The notes under the pieces are model-generated. The model did not search any database. It was given only the letters and a program-made list of their open reading frames with translations, and was not told where the DNA came from. Shown piece after piece: positions 8,477-17,496 of a stretch of DNA of 56,521 bases (position 1 is its first letter; every line of letters starts with the position of its first letter). A program made the translations under genes and the position numbers. This DNA is from Oscillospiraceae bacterium (GTDB lineage Bacteria > Bacillota > Clostridia > UMGS1883), in NCBI GenBank assembly GCA_015068735.1, contig SVJW01000009.1, positions 1 to 56,521 on the forward strand, given 5' to 3'.

Positions 8477-8758
8477 ATGGCTAAAACATCAACAAATATT
8501 TCTATTGATGCTGATATCAAAATTAAAGCTCAAGAGTTATTCGCTGATTTTGGATTGGATTTGTCAACAGCAATAAATATGTTTCTGAGACAGTCTGTGA
8601 GAGAAAATGCTATTCCGTTTACTATTTCAAGAGATGTTCCCAATAGTGACACAATGGCTGCTATAGCCGAGTTCGAGGAATTTAAGCAAAACCCAAGCGG
8701 ATATAGGAGATATTCTTCTTTTTCAGAGCTTTTGGATGAGGTAAGAACCGATGCTTGA
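8477..8758 (+). CDS. dinJ: DinJ/RelB-family antitoxin
   Basis: 93 residues from the ATG at 8477, with AAAGGAAG 8 nt upstream; the in-frame GTG at 8468 overlaps that site and is less likely. The N-terminus (AKTSTNISIDADIKIKAQELF) and ADFGLDLSTAINMFLRQSV form the ribbon-helix-helix DNA-binding and dimer region of DinJ/RelB proteins. The C-terminal half would wrap the toxin. The pair is expected to repress its own consensus promoter just upstream. The toxin gene overlaps its last 8 bases, indicating translational coupling. Confidence 0.9.
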   Translation: MAKTSTNISIDADIKIKAQELFADFGLDLSTAINMFLRQSVRENAIPFTISRDVPNSDTMAAIAEFEEFKQNPSGYRRYSSFSELLDEVRTDA

Positions 8759-9023
8759 AATAGTTCCTTCTAACAGATTTAAAAAGGATTTGAAATTAGC
8801 ATTGCGCAGGGGTTATAATATGGAGTTGCTTGCGACAGTTGTTAATAAGCTTGCGGAGGGGATTCCTCTTGAACCCAAATACAAGGACCATGAACTGTCG
8901 GGAGATTTTAAGGGATTGAGAGAATGTCATATCTCTCCGGATTGGCTTTTGATATATCAAGTTATTGATGGCGAGATTGTTTTGTATTTATCCAGAACAG
9001 GAACGCACAGCGACTTGTTTTGA
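8751..9023 (+). CDS. yafQ: YafQ/RelE-family mRNA interferase toxin
   Basis: 90 residues, the usual YafQ length. RelE-type fold with the YafQ catalytic pattern retained: His47 (KDHEL), His60 and Asp64 (CHISPDWLLIY) and His86 (GTHSDLF). The spacings 13, 4 and 22 are close to those of Escherichia coli YafQ (His50, His63, Asp67, His87). It is predicted to cleave mRNA on the ribosome when the antitoxin is degraded. The ATG lies inside the antitoxin gene; no separate promoter. All key residues are present, so it is probably active. Confidence 0.9.
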   Translation: MLEIVPSNRFKKDLKLALRRGYNMELLATVVNKLAEGIPLEPKYKDHELSGDFKGLRECHISPDWLLIYQVIDGEIVLYLSRTGTHSDLF

Positions 9024-9034
9024 TTTAGATGTGG

Positions 9035-9065
9035 CAGGAGCAGTTTCTGCTGTTCCTGTTTTTTT
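9035..9065 (+). terminator. Terminator after the toxin gene
   Basis: A 9-bp stem CAGGAGCAG / CTGTTCCTG with one G-T pair, then a T-run. Third member of the CAGGAAC-type terminator set. Confidence 0.8.
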
Positions 9066-9102
9066 GTGCGTAAAATTCCTATCTTTATTTTCCCTAAATA
9101 TG

Positions 9103-9131
9103 TTGATTTTACCTTTGTTTTAGACTATAAT
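9103..9131 (+). promoter_or_regulatory. Promoter of the SGNH hydrolase gene
   Basis: TTGATT (9103-9108), 17-bp spacer, TATAAT (9126-9131). Confidence 0.75.
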
Positions 9132-9173
9132 AAAAAGATAGAGAATAACTATTTTACATAGGAGGAATTTGTG

Positions 9174-9791
9174 ATGAAAACTATACTTTTCCAGGGAGAT
9201 TCAATTACCGATGCCCTTCGTAACAAAGACAATGGAGAAGACTTGGGAAAAGGCTATGCATTCCTTGTTTCTGCGGAGCTTGGTTTTGAAAATCCCGGTG
9301 AATATGAGTTTGTAAATCGTGGTATCAGCGGTAACAGAATTGTGGATGTATACGCACGAATTAAGAAGGACATCATTAACCTCAAACCCGACGTTATGAG
9401 CCTCCTTATCGGAGTTAACGACGTATGGCACGAGATCAATTATCAGAACGGTGTCGCACCGAAAAAGTATAAGAAAATTTACTCTATGCTTATTGAGGAA
9501 GTAAAAGAAGCACTTCCCGATATAAAAATCATGATTTTAGAGCCTTTTGTTCTTGAAGGTTTCGGAACTAAAGAAAATATGGATAAATTCGCAGAAGTAA
9601 AGGAAATGGCAAAGGCAGCAAAGGAAATTGCCGAGGAACATAACCTTGTCTTTGTTCCCTTGCAGGATAAATTTGATGCTGCCACAAAACTTGCTCCCCC
9701 CGAATACTGGCTCGGCGACGGCGTTCATCCCACACCCAAGGGACATGAACTTATAAAACGCGAATGGTTAAAAGCATTTGAATTATTATAA
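9174..9791 (+). CDS. SGNH/GDSL-family hydrolase (probable carbohydrate esterase)
   Basis: 205 residues from the ATG at 9174; GGAGG ends 8 nt upstream, and an adjacent GTG at 9171 is less well spaced. SGNH blocks are complete: block I GDSIT with nucleophile Ser10, block II Gly in GISGN, block III Asn in GVND, and block V DGVHP with Asp182 and His185. There is no signal peptide, so it is cytoplasmic. Related enzymes remove acetyl or other acyl groups from sugars. It starts the carbohydrate region and has its own promoter; a hairpin array separates it from the next gene. Confidence 0.85.
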   Translation: MKTILFQGDSITDALRNKDNGEDLGKGYAFLVSAELGFENPGEYEFVNRGISGNRIVDVYARIKKDIINLKPDVMSLLIGVNDVWHEINYQNGVAPKKYKKIYSMLIEEVKEALPDIKIMILEPFVLEGFGTKENMDKFAEVKEMAKAAKEIAEEHNLVFVPLQDKFDAATKLAPPEYWLGDGVHPTPKGHELIKREWLKAFELL

Positions 9792-9969
9792 GTTTGCTCT
9801 GCAAACTTAATGAATTGCCTTAAGGCGTGAATTGAAATTATATATTTCATGAATTGTGCCTGCGGCACATTAATTGTACCTTTCGGTACATTGAGAGGCA
9901 ATTTAATTCATGTTACCTGCAACAATTCATGGCGAAGCCAATTCATGACAACACAGTTGTCAATTCATT
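9792..9969. repeat. Modular hairpin array with ATGAATTG / CAATTCAT spacers
   Basis: At least seven small stem-loops in a row: 9792-9808 (AGTTTGC/GCAAACT), 9818-9827 (GCCTTAAGGC), 9835-9849 (GAAAT/ATTTC), 9857-9869 (GTGCC/GGCAC), 9877-9890 (GTACC/GGTAC), 9931-9941 (TGGC-GAA-GCCA) and 9948-9962 (GACAAC/GTTGTC). A decayed one sits at 9913-9924. Spacer words are ATGAATTG-like on the left (9811, 9828, 9850, 9870) and the complementary CAATTCAT-like on the right (9900, 9924, 9940, 9962). The whole array can therefore fold as a nested multi-branch structure. It starts directly after the stop codon. Confidence 0.8.
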
Positions 9970-10000
9970 TTGATATAATAAAATCAAGGAGGAAAATGTT

Positions 10001-10888
10001 ATGAAACTTATAAACAGAACAGGCGCGCTTATGGTAAAGTTTGATATGGATCTTTACAAGGCTTGCGATATGCTTATCGAATCGGGAGTAGATGGTCTTG
10101 ACCTCATTTTCCCCGATGACCATTACCAGAATATGCCTACCGACAAGGAATTTTATACAGAACTTCGCAAGTATGTCGAGGACAAGGGACTTTACTTCAG
10201 CCAGGCACACGCTCCTGCACCCTCCAGCTACAAGGATGAGGCAGAAAGCGAAAGAATGTTCAAGGACATTGTTTCAACTCTTGAACGTGCTTCCTATGCA
10301 GGTGTAAAGAACATCGTTGTGCATCCCTGCCAGCATCTTTACTATGTTGACAAGGGTGTTCCCGAATATCTCTTTGAGTATAATATGAAGTTTTTCAGAA
10401 AAATGATTCCCTATGCAGAGGAATACGGCATCACAGTAGCTATCGAAAATATGTGGCAGTGGTTTAAGCGTGATCTTCCCGATACAATCGGTCACTCAAC
10501 CTGTTCAAGACCTGCGGAAATGATTAAGTATGTTGACGAGCTTAATCATCCCTTGATGAAGTGTTGTCTTGACATCGGACACACAGCCGTAGTAAGGGAA
10601 CAGCCCGATGAGTTTATTCGTGCATTGGGAAGTGACCGTCTTGCTTGCCTTCACGTTCACGATGTTGACGGTATAGATGATAGCCATACTCTTCCTTATT
10701 TCGGTATTATTCGTTGGCAGCAGGTTATGGAAGCTCTTGCAGAAATTGATTACAAGGGCGACCTTACATTCGAGGCTTGCGGTTTCTTAAGGGATAAGCC
10801 TGTTGAACTTTATCCCGATTATCTCAAAATAATGGAAAGAACAGGCAGACACTTGATAAGCCTTTTCGAGAGTGCAAAAGCAAAATAA
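10001..10888 (+). CDS. Sugar phosphate isomerase/epimerase family TIM-barrel protein
   Basis: 295 residues, xylose isomerase-like TIM barrel (AP endonuclease 2 superfamily). Putative metal ligands sit at the ends of strands: Glu in VAIENM, Asp and His in CLDIGHT, His in LHVHDVDG and Glu in TFEAC, the Glu-Asp-His-Glu pattern of this family. The start is fixed by AAGGAGG 7 nt before the ATG at 10001. It probably interconverts or epimerises a monosaccharide released by the operon. A TATAAT at 9975-9980 lies at the end of the hairpin array, but its -35 region is poor. It is followed 25 bp later by the large glycosidase-like gene. Confidence 0.85.
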   Translation: MKLINRTGALMVKFDMDLYKACDMLIESGVDGLDLIFPDDHYQNMPTDKEFYTELRKYVEDKGLYFSQAHAPAPSSYKDEAESERMFKDIVSTLERASYAGVKNIVVHPCQHLYYVDKGVPEYLFEYNMKFFRKMIPYAEEYGITVAIENMWQWFKRDLPDTIGHSTCSRPAEMIKYVDELNHPLMKCCLDIGHTAVVREQPDEFIRALGSDRLACLHVHDVDGIDDSHTLPYFGIIRWQQVMEALAEIDYKGDLTFEACGFLRDKPVELYPDYLKIMERTGRHLISLFESAKAK

Positions 10889-10913
10889 TTAAGTTAGACA
10901 AAGGTATGATAAT

Positions 10914-13391
10914 ATGAACCCAAAATACGAAAAAATCCTGTCCTATTATGAGGATATAAAACTGCATACAGGAACTCTTTCGGGAAAAGAAGGATTCTTT
11001 GACTTTCAGCCCGTTTCCAGTCTTCATAGCGAGGTTACTGCCTTTGCCTACGGAATCAGGGAGAAAAAAAGCGCGGTAAGTCTTGAAAATTACCCCTGTA
11101 CAAGTGTGGTAATGCTTTCCGAAACTGACCTTACAAGGCGTTTTTACATAAAACTCCAGGCTCAGCTTTTTAAGTGGGAGAAATACATCTGCGGTATTAA
11201 AATTTCCGTGAATGGTAAGGATTTTTACAAAAACGACCGTGAGTTTTTCGAGAATGTAAACCTCGGCTGGCCTACGGTTTATATTCCAGTTGACGAAGGG
11301 CTTCTTAAAGCAGGGGAGAATACTGTTGAAATCACTCAGACAAGCGGTGAAACACATCTCCTTGTTGCTGATGTAAGCATACTATCGCTTCCCAAGGCTA
11401 CCCCCAATCAGCAGTTAACCGTAAAAACTGCGGTAAGAATGGGGGATATCTTTGCCCTCAGCTTCTATGTGCCGGAGGGGGAAGTGGCAGTTAAGGAAAA
11501 CACCGATTGCGAGATTACGGATATTATAAAATCTCCCATAAATGCCACCCACACAATTGTAGGCATTAAGGTTTGCGGAGAAAACCTTTCCCTGAAACTT
11601 GATATTAACGGGGAGACGGTTTCTGCCGTCATGCCCGAAGTTTTCCCTGCAAGCGACGACTTCTGTATGGTGGGAACGGATTCCGACGACCATCGCCACG
11701 ACGATAGCGACGAAACGGACAGAATTATCGAGATTTTTGCCAATACTAACCTTGGTAACTTCTGGCAGGCAAGACCTCAGGAGTTCAGAAATTATCACGA
11801 CCTTTCAAGCGAAGAAACTTGGAAAAACCGTGTTGACTACCTTAAAGCATTCAACACTTCAATGAGCCTGACAGACGGTGAAAACGATATGCCGTATTTC
11901 CCCGACCTTTGCGGTGAAAAATTCGTGGGTAAACACTTCCACGAGAGCTATCTCTACTTCTGCTCGGCTCTTGTATATGACGAAAAACTTTCAAGAGAAC
12001 TTTTCCTGGATGTGGACGCTCTTCGCGGCTCTAATTCTTTCGGTGAAACAAGAAAGCTTTTCCAGACAGTTCTCAAAAAAATGTATGAAAGCTGCAGGGC
12101 GGCAGAAGGACTTACGTCCGTAGGTTCGCCCAGCCTTCTTACAATTTACGAGGCAAGCAGCGGCTTTGAGCGTGTTACAATCGAGCCTGTCAGCAACGCA
12201 AATCTGCTTATAGGTGCAGTGCGTGGCGTCGCGCCGAAAATGTGGGGCGCACACGTTCCCACGGACTGGTATTTTGGTGAGCCGAACGATGTAACAAAGG
12301 CAAATAAATTTCTCCTCGCAATGCAGCTTCTCTATATGCACGGTGCGGACTATATCTATGCGGAAAATTCTCTTTTCAAGACAAATGCATTCTCCAGAGA
12401 AGATTGGGAAGACGAATTCTGTACAATCTGCCGTAAGTATCTCAGGGAATTTTACGATTATACAGTAAAAAATCCAAGGGAGGGCAAAATGAAAGCCGAC
12501 CTTGCAGTTCTCTATGGAAACAACGAATATTTTATGTGGCATCACGACGACCGTATGGCAGAACTTCCCGAAAATGACGACTGGGATATCACCGTATGGG
12601 GCAAGTGGAAAGATAACCGCCATCAGAAATGCTGGCGTGCTATAGACGCTTGGCTGCCATTAGCTGACAATCAGCATAGTAAGAAAAATATACTTAACCT
12701 TGACCTTTTCAGCGGTACACCTTACGGAACGGTGAATATCATTCCTTACGAGAGTGACTATACAAAGTATAAGGCACTTGCACTTCTCGGCTGGAATACC
12801 TACGAAGATGGCTTCGCAGAAAAAATCCGTGATTACGTAGAACAGGGCGGTACAGCCTTTGTAAGCTATTGCCACTTTAACAAAACCGATGTCAGCGGTG
12901 AGCCTATGGTATACGCATCCGCTGATGCATTGGGAATAAAATGCGGTGAACTCGTAACAACTGACAGCGCTGTTCTTCTTAATAATCTGCAGACTGCCGT
13001 TCTTGGTGAAGAAATCACTCTTGTAAAGTGTGAAACCGACGGTGAAAAAGTTGCAGTTGACGAAAACGGCAATGTAGTAGTGTGGAAGAAAAAAATAGGC
13101 AAGGGCACACTCTATTTCGGTACATTTGCAGACTTCAATTGCCCCGACGGTAAAATGGAAGTTCTTAAATATGTGCTTGAGCTTATGGGTGAGGATGCCG
13201 CCGATGTTATATGCTCCAATTCCAATATTTGCTTCACTGAAAGAGTGACAGAGGACGGAAAGAGCGTTATCGATGTCCTTAATGTAAGCTCCAACGGAAA
13301 AGATGCCGAAAAATTCGAGCTTATCTTTAAAGATGGAAGTAAAATAAGCGGTGAGGCAGCGCCTTGCGAAATTAAGACAATAAAAAGGTGA
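10914..13391 (+). CDS. Large cytoplasmic glycoside hydrolase-like protein, family not assigned
   Basis: 825 residues, no signal peptide. The N-terminal ~200 residues are beta-rich (KISVNGKDFY, AGENTVEITQ), resembling a jelly-roll sugar-binding domain. A His/Asp-rich linker (DSDDHRHDDSDETD) lies near residue 265. The middle (about 270-540) has TIM-barrel-like features, including WGAHVPTDWYFGEP and GADYIYAENSLF. The region near 620-730 (LALLGWNTYEDGFAEKIRDYVEQGGTAFVSYCHF) looks like the GATase1-like trimerisation domain of GH42 beta-galactosidases. I do not recognise a named family. Glu in YAENSL is a candidate catalytic residue, by inference only. The next gene follows within 3 bp, so it is part of the operon. 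Confidence 0.6.
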   Translation: MNPKYEKILSYYEDIKLHTGTLSGKEGFFDFQPVSSLHSEVTAFAYGIREKKSAVSLENYPCTSVVMLSETDLTRRFYIKLQAQLFKWEKYICGIKISVNGKDFYKNDREFFENVNLGWPTVYIPVDEGLLKAGENTVEITQTSGETHLLVADVSILSLPKATPNQQLTVKTAVRMGDIFALSFYVPEGEVAVKENTDCEITDIIKSPINATHTIVGIKVCGENLSLKLDINGETVSAVMPEVFPASDDFCMVGTDSDDHRHDDSDETDRIIEIFANTNLGNFWQARPQEFRNYHDLSSEETWKNRVDYLKAFNTSMSLTDGENDMPYFPDLCGEKFVGKHFHESYLYFCSALVYDEKLSRELFLDVDALRGSNSFGETRKLFQTVLKKMYESCRAAEGLTSVGSPSLLTIYEASSGFERVTIEPVSNANLLIGAVRGVAPKMWGAHVPTDWYFGEPNDVTKANKFLLAMQLLYMHGADYIYAENSLFKTNAFSREDWEDEFCTICRKYLREFYDYTVKNPREGKMKADLAVLYGNNEYFMWHHDDRMAELPENDDWDITVWGKWKDNRHQKCWRAIDAWLPLADNQHSKKNILNLDLFSGTPYGTVNIIPYESDYTKYKALALLGWNTYEDGFAEKIRDYVEQGGTAFVSYCHFNKTDVSGEPMVYASADALGIKCGELVTTDSAVLLNNLQTAVLGEEITLVKCETDGEKVAVDENGNVVVWKKKIGKGTLYFGTFADFNCPDGKMEVLKYVLELMGEDAADVICSNSNICFTERVTEDGKSVIDVLNVSSNGKDAEKFELIFKDGSKISGEAAPCEIKTIKR

Positions 13392-13393
13392 AA

Positions 13394-14038
13394 ATGATGA
13401 CGACATTACTTCTTATAAGACACGGACAAAGTATGGCAAACCTTGAGGGCGTTTTTGCAGGAAACTACGATGCACCTCTTACCGAACTTGGGTTTAAACA
13501 AGCAGAAAGAACAGCGGATTTTATTGCTGAAAACTATAAGGTGGACAAGGTTTATGCCAGCGACCTTATCCGTGCTTTTGAAACAGGTAAATGCGTAGCA
13601 GACAAACTTGGACTTGATGTTATCCCCGAGCCGAATCTTCGCGAAATAAGAGCAGGAAAGTGGGAGGGGATCCCATTTGATGATATCATTGCAAAATATT
13701 CAGAAGATTACGATAAATGGATAACCGATGTAGGAAATTCAGGATGTCCCGGTGGCGAAACGGTGAAGGAACTTGGGGAAAGAGTGCTGGGTGCACTTAA
13801 CTCCATCACCAAGGAGAATGAAGGCAAAACTGTTGTTCTCGCTACCCATGCAACTCCTGTCCGTGTCAGCCAGACTCTTATCGGCTACGGAAACTTAGAT
13901 ATGATGAAAGATATTCCTTGGGTATCCAATGCATCCGTTACGGAAATAAGCTATGATGACGGCAAATGGAAATTGGTGAAAATCGGTCAGGATAGCCACC
14001 TGAGCGACCTTAAAACCAACCTCCCTGCAAATGTGTGA
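13394..14038 (+). CDS. Histidine phosphatase superfamily (phosphoglycerate mutase-like) protein
   Basis: About 214 residues. Starts at GTG 13388, ATG 13394 or ATG 13397 are all in frame; AAGG at 13385-13388 favours 13394 or 13397. It has the RHG phosphohistidine motif near residue 9, a second Arg in YASDLIRAFETG, the proton-donor Glu region REIRAGKWEG and the second catalytic His in ATHATPVR. It probably dephosphorylates a sugar phosphate or similar metabolite. The start overlaps or abuts the stop of the preceding gene, so it is translationally coupled within the carbohydrate operon. Confidence 0.85.
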   Translation: MMTTLLLIRHGQSMANLEGVFAGNYDAPLTELGFKQAERTADFIAENYKVDKVYASDLIRAFETGKCVADKLGLDVIPEPNLREIRAGKWEGIPFDDIIAKYSEDYDKWITDVGNSGCPGGETVKELGERVLGALNSITKENEGKTVVLATHATPVRVSQTLIGYGNLDMMKDIPWVSNASVTEISYDDGKWKLVKIGQDSHLSDLKTNLPANV

Positions 14039-14050
14039 GGAGGTTGTTAT

Positions 14051-14662
14051 ATGAAAACATATACAGTAACTAAACGAAATTACAGTGAAAATGTGTGGGA
14101 CGAAATTGCTCCCATAAAGCTTGATATTTTCAGATGGCGTGATAATGGATACGAGCCTGATGTTTTCGTAAAGCTTTTCCACGACGGGGAAAATATGTAT
14201 TTTAAGTACACCTCTTTTGAGGAGGAAATCCTCGGAAGATACAGAAATACGCAGGACCCCGTTTGTGACGATAGTTGTGTAGAGGTCTTCTTCTATCCCG
14301 ACGGGGAAAAGAACTACATAAATTTTGAAACCAATGTATTAGGAACGCTCGCTCTCGGTTTTGGTGAACAGAAAGAGGGTCGCGCTCTGCTTGAGGATAA
14401 TCCCGAAATATTTGAAATAAAACCATCGGTAAAAAATCCCGATGAATACACAGGCGACAAGTGGACAATGGAATACAAAATACCTTTTGCATTTGTTAAA
14501 AAGTATTTTCCGTCTTTCACCATTGAAAAAGGACTTCGTGCCAATTTCTACAAATGCGGTGAGGATGTAAGATACCCTCATTACGGAATGTGGTGCGAGA
14601 TCATTTCGGAGGAAGAGGAATTCCATCTGCCTCAGTATTTTGGCTATCTTGATTTTGAATAA
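14051..14662 (+). CDS. CBM9-like (DOMON type 9) carbohydrate-binding protein
   Basis: 203 residues with no signal peptide. The segment DDSCVEVFFYPDGEKNYINFETN is the hallmark of family 9-like carbohydrate-binding modules, and the YKIPFAFVKKYF and LRANFYKCGED segments match later strands of the fold. The domain makes up the whole protein. GGAGG directly after the preceding stop serves the ATG at 14051. A stand-alone intracellular CBM9-like protein is common beside glycosidase genes in Clostridia; its precise role is unknown. It may hold oligosaccharides for the GH2 enzyme that follows 30 bp later. Confidence 0.8.
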   Translation: MKTYTVTKRNYSENVWDEIAPIKLDIFRWRDNGYEPDVFVKLFHDGENMYFKYTSFEEEILGRYRNTQDPVCDDSCVEVFFYPDGEKNYINFETNVLGTLALGFGEQKEGRALLEDNPEIFEIKPSVKNPDEYTGDKWTMEYKIPFAFVKKYFPSFTIEKGLRANFYKCGEDVRYPHYGMWCEIISEEEEFHLPQYFGYLDFE

Positions 14663-14692
14663 TAAATATATAAATATAACGGAGGAAACAAA

Positions 14693-17485
14693 ATGAATTA
14701 TACTTCCTTTTCTTTAAACGGTGCATGGGAAATGCAGTATCAGGAAGAAAAATATACTGCATCGGTTTCTCCCTTTGCAGGGAAAAGCTTTGGAATGGAG
14801 GATGCCGCAGGTACAGAACCTGAGGATATGAGTAACAGCGTTGTTGAGGGTGCCGTTCCCGGTTATTGGGAGGATATGACGGAGAAGTTTATGCTTACTC
14901 CATTTTTCCGCGAGCTGAGAATAAATCCTGAGTACGGTCTTCAGCAGTATCCCATGGCAGGCGCCGCTCCGGACATGGCGCTTCCCAATATTATAGGCAA
15001 CTTCTTTTATCGTCGTAATTTTAATTGCGAGGAAATAACAAATCCTGCAGTAATCCATTTTGAGGGTGTGCAAAACAGTGCTTCCGTATGGATTAACGAC
15101 GTTTTCCTTGGAAGACATGAGGGTTACAGTACTCCTTTTGATATGGAAATCCCTGCAGGCACTCTTAAAAACGGTGCTAACGAAATCGTTGTTTCTGTTT
15201 CCAACCATCGTCTTGAAGGCTATGCAGGGGAGCCTGTTTCAGGTCTTACTTCCCGTGCGGCAAACGAGTGTACAGGCGGTATAACAGGCGATGTTGAGCT
15301 TCGTGTATATAACTGTAATCTTCGTGATGTAGCTATCCTTGTGTCTGAGGATTGCAAGAAGGTTTCCGTTTCCGTAGAAGCTACTGAAAAGACTTCATTC
15401 TGTTGGGCGGTTTATGACGGAGAAACCATCGTTAAAAAAGGCGATGCAGATGGGAATTTTGAATTCGACACAGAAGGTCTTTCTTTCTGGAGTCCCGAAT
15501 CTCCCAAACTTTATACTCTGGAAATTGCGACAGGAGAGGGAAGCATCGTGCGTCAGTTCGGTGTGAGAAGACTTCTTGCTGACGGCGTTCATTTCAAGCT
15601 GAACGGCAAGCCATACTACCTTCGCGGTATCTGTGAGCATTGCTATTTCCCTGAAACAATTCACCCCAATCACGACTATACATACTATCGCAGTATGATT
15701 AAGGCTATAAAGAATCTGGGCTTCAACTTTGTCCGTTTCCATACATTTGTTCCCGAAGAGGAATATATGCAGGCGGCTGATGAACTGGGTATTCTTCTCC
15801 ATGTGGAATCTCCTAACAATACCACCCTTGAAGAATGGGAGCAGATTGTGAAATTTGCTCGCAGACATACTTCAGTTGTGATTTATTGCTGCGGTAACGA
15901 GCTTCTGATGGATGAGCCTTTCATTGAGCATCTTCATAAGTGCGGTGACTGTGTACATCAGTACACTGATTCACTGTTCTCGCCAATGAATGCTATGCGC
16001 GGACTTGAATATTTCTGGGTAGAGCCTGACCAGGAACCCCTCACAAAGGAGCTTCCCTTCAAGCATCACCCTGGAAGAATTGCAAATGTTTCTCAGTTCA
16101 GCGACTTCTTCTCAAGCTATCCAAACGGTGTTCACAGCTACTTCTCTCTCAATGCAAACCCCGAAATGATTGACGAGTGGAGCAAAGTTTACAATAAACC
16201 CCGTGTAAGCCATGAAATCTGTATTGATGGTACATACACAGACCTTAGTCTTAAACCCAGATATAAAGGTACTCGTGTGGGTAAAACAGATATGTTTGAT
16301 TCCATCGAGCGTCATCTTGAAGCAAAGGGCGTTCTCAAAAATGCGCCTACATACTTCAAAAATTCTTCTGAATGGCAGCGCCGTATGCGTAAGTATTGTT
16401 TCGAGGCAACACGTCGCAGTAACAATATGGCAGGTTACGACTTCCTCGGACCTATCGATACACATTGGCATACCTTCGGCTACGATGTTGGTATGATGAA
16501 TGAATTTTACGAGCTTAAGCCCGGCGAAACTCAGCGAAATGTTCTTATGTATAACAGTGCAACAGTTCTTCTTACCGACCTTGACAAAAAGGTTAACTAC
16601 GCTTCCGGTGATACCGTTAAGTTCAATGCCGTTGTTTCCTACTTTGGTGAAGATGACCTCAAGGGTGCAAACCTTTCAGTTCGTCTTACTCTTGATGGCA
16701 AGGTTATTGCAAGAGAAAGCAGCATCATTGAAAACATAGTAAACGGTCAGGTTTCAAAGGTTGCAAACTTTGAAATAAAGCTTCCTGAGGTTACTGTCCC
16801 CGGTGCAATGAAGCTTTCAATGACACTTGACGGTGGAGATACCTTCGCTGAAAACGAGTGGGAACTCTACATATTCCCCAAGGCAGACAATAAGGAAAAC
16901 GGTAATGTTGTTGTATTGGAAAATGCGGAAATTTCAGAGCTTGAAAAGCTCCTTTCCGAGGGCAAGGATGTTCTTCTTATTGGTACACAGCCTTTCCCGG
17001 CACTTCCCACAAGTTTCCGTCTTTCTCTTGCAGGAAGAACTTCGGGCAACTCTGCAACCGTTCTGCACGATCATCCGGTGCTTAAGAATATGCCCAATGA
17101 GGGTTTCTGCGGATGGCAGTTCTGGGAAATGTTAGAGGGAGGCAAGACAGTTTGCTTTGATAATGATAAAGTTCCCTTCAACCCCATCGTGGAAGTGGTT
17201 TCTACACATAAATATGTGGTTAAACAGGCATCCCTTTTTGAGCTTAATGCAGCAGGCGGCAGACTTATGGTATGCGGTCTTAATATGAAGAAAAGTGACC
17301 CTGCAGCTTCTTGGTTCAAAAGTGAAATTCTTGCATATATGAACAGCGACAAGTTCAATCCTCAGAACAGTATAGATGCCGATGCACTCCGTTCTTTTGC
17401 AAGTACAAAGGTTATCAAGACAGCGGCAAACAATAACCTTGCCTTTAACCCCAATGATAAAACTGCAGTTCGTAAAAAGAAGTAA
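14693..17485 (+). CDS. Glycoside hydrolase family 2 enzyme
   Basis: 930 residues, no signal peptide. Order: sugar-binding jelly roll (about 1-200, with FFYRRNF, VWINDVFLGRHEGYSTPFDMEI), an Ig-like sandwich (about 205-290), then the TIM barrel beginning at FKLNGKPYYLRGICEH. The acid/base is the NE pair Asn402-Glu403 in YCCGNELLM. Glu508 in VSHEICIDGTY is the best nucleophile candidate. The C-terminal part (about 650-930) is beta-rich, with a GATase-like stretch (EISELEKLLSEGKDVLLIG). It should hydrolyse a beta-linked galactoside, glucuronide, mannoside or similar, which cannot be resolved here. Preceded by GGAGG and followed 11 bp later by an esterase gene. Confidence 0.85.
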   Translation: MNYTSFSLNGAWEMQYQEEKYTASVSPFAGKSFGMEDAAGTEPEDMSNSVVEGAVPGYWEDMTEKFMLTPFFRELRINPEYGLQQYPMAGAAPDMALPNIIGNFFYRRNFNCEEITNPAVIHFEGVQNSASVWINDVFLGRHEGYSTPFDMEIPAGTLKNGANEIVVSVSNHRLEGYAGEPVSGLTSRAANECTGGITGDVELRVYNCNLRDVAILVSEDCKKVSVSVEATEKTSFCWAVYDGETIVKKGDADGNFEFDTEGLSFWSPESPKLYTLEIATGEGSIVRQFGVRRLLADGVHFKLNGKPYYLRGICEHCYFPETIHPNHDYTYYRSMIKAIKNLGFNFVRFHTFVPEEEYMQAADELGILLHVESPNNTTLEEWEQIVKFARRHTSVVIYCCGNELLMDEPFIEHLHKCGDCVHQYTDSLFSPMNAMRGLEYFWVEPDQEPLTKELPFKHHPGRIANVSQFSDFFSSYPNGVHSYFSLNANPEMIDEWSKVYNKPRVSHEICIDGTYTDLSLKPRYKGTRVGKTDMFDSIERHLEAKGVLKNAPTYFKNSSEWQRRMRKYCFEATRRSNNMAGYDFLGPIDTHWHTFGYDVGMMNEFYELKPGETQRNVLMYNSATVLLTDLDKKVNYASGDTVKFNAVVSYFGEDDLKGANLSVRLTLDGKVIARESSIIENIVNGQVSKVANFEIKLPEVTVPGAMKLSMTLDGGDTFAENEWELYIFPKADNKENGNVVVLENAEISELEKLLSEGKDVLLIGTQPFPALPTSFRLSLAGRTSGNSATVLHDHPVLKNMPNEGFCGWQFWEMLEGGKTVCFDNDKVPFNPIVEVVSTHKYVVKQASLFELNAAGGRLMVCGLNMKKSDPAASWFKSEILAYMNSDKFNPQNSIDADALRSFASTKVIKTAANNNLAFNPNDKTAVRKKK

Positions 17486-17496
17486 GGAGAATTATT

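Noticed and set aside
9792..9969. Possible CRISPR array because of regularly spaced words
   Set aside because: The repeated words are only 7-8 bp, change orientation halfway and the intervals are themselves hairpins; no cas genes are present.
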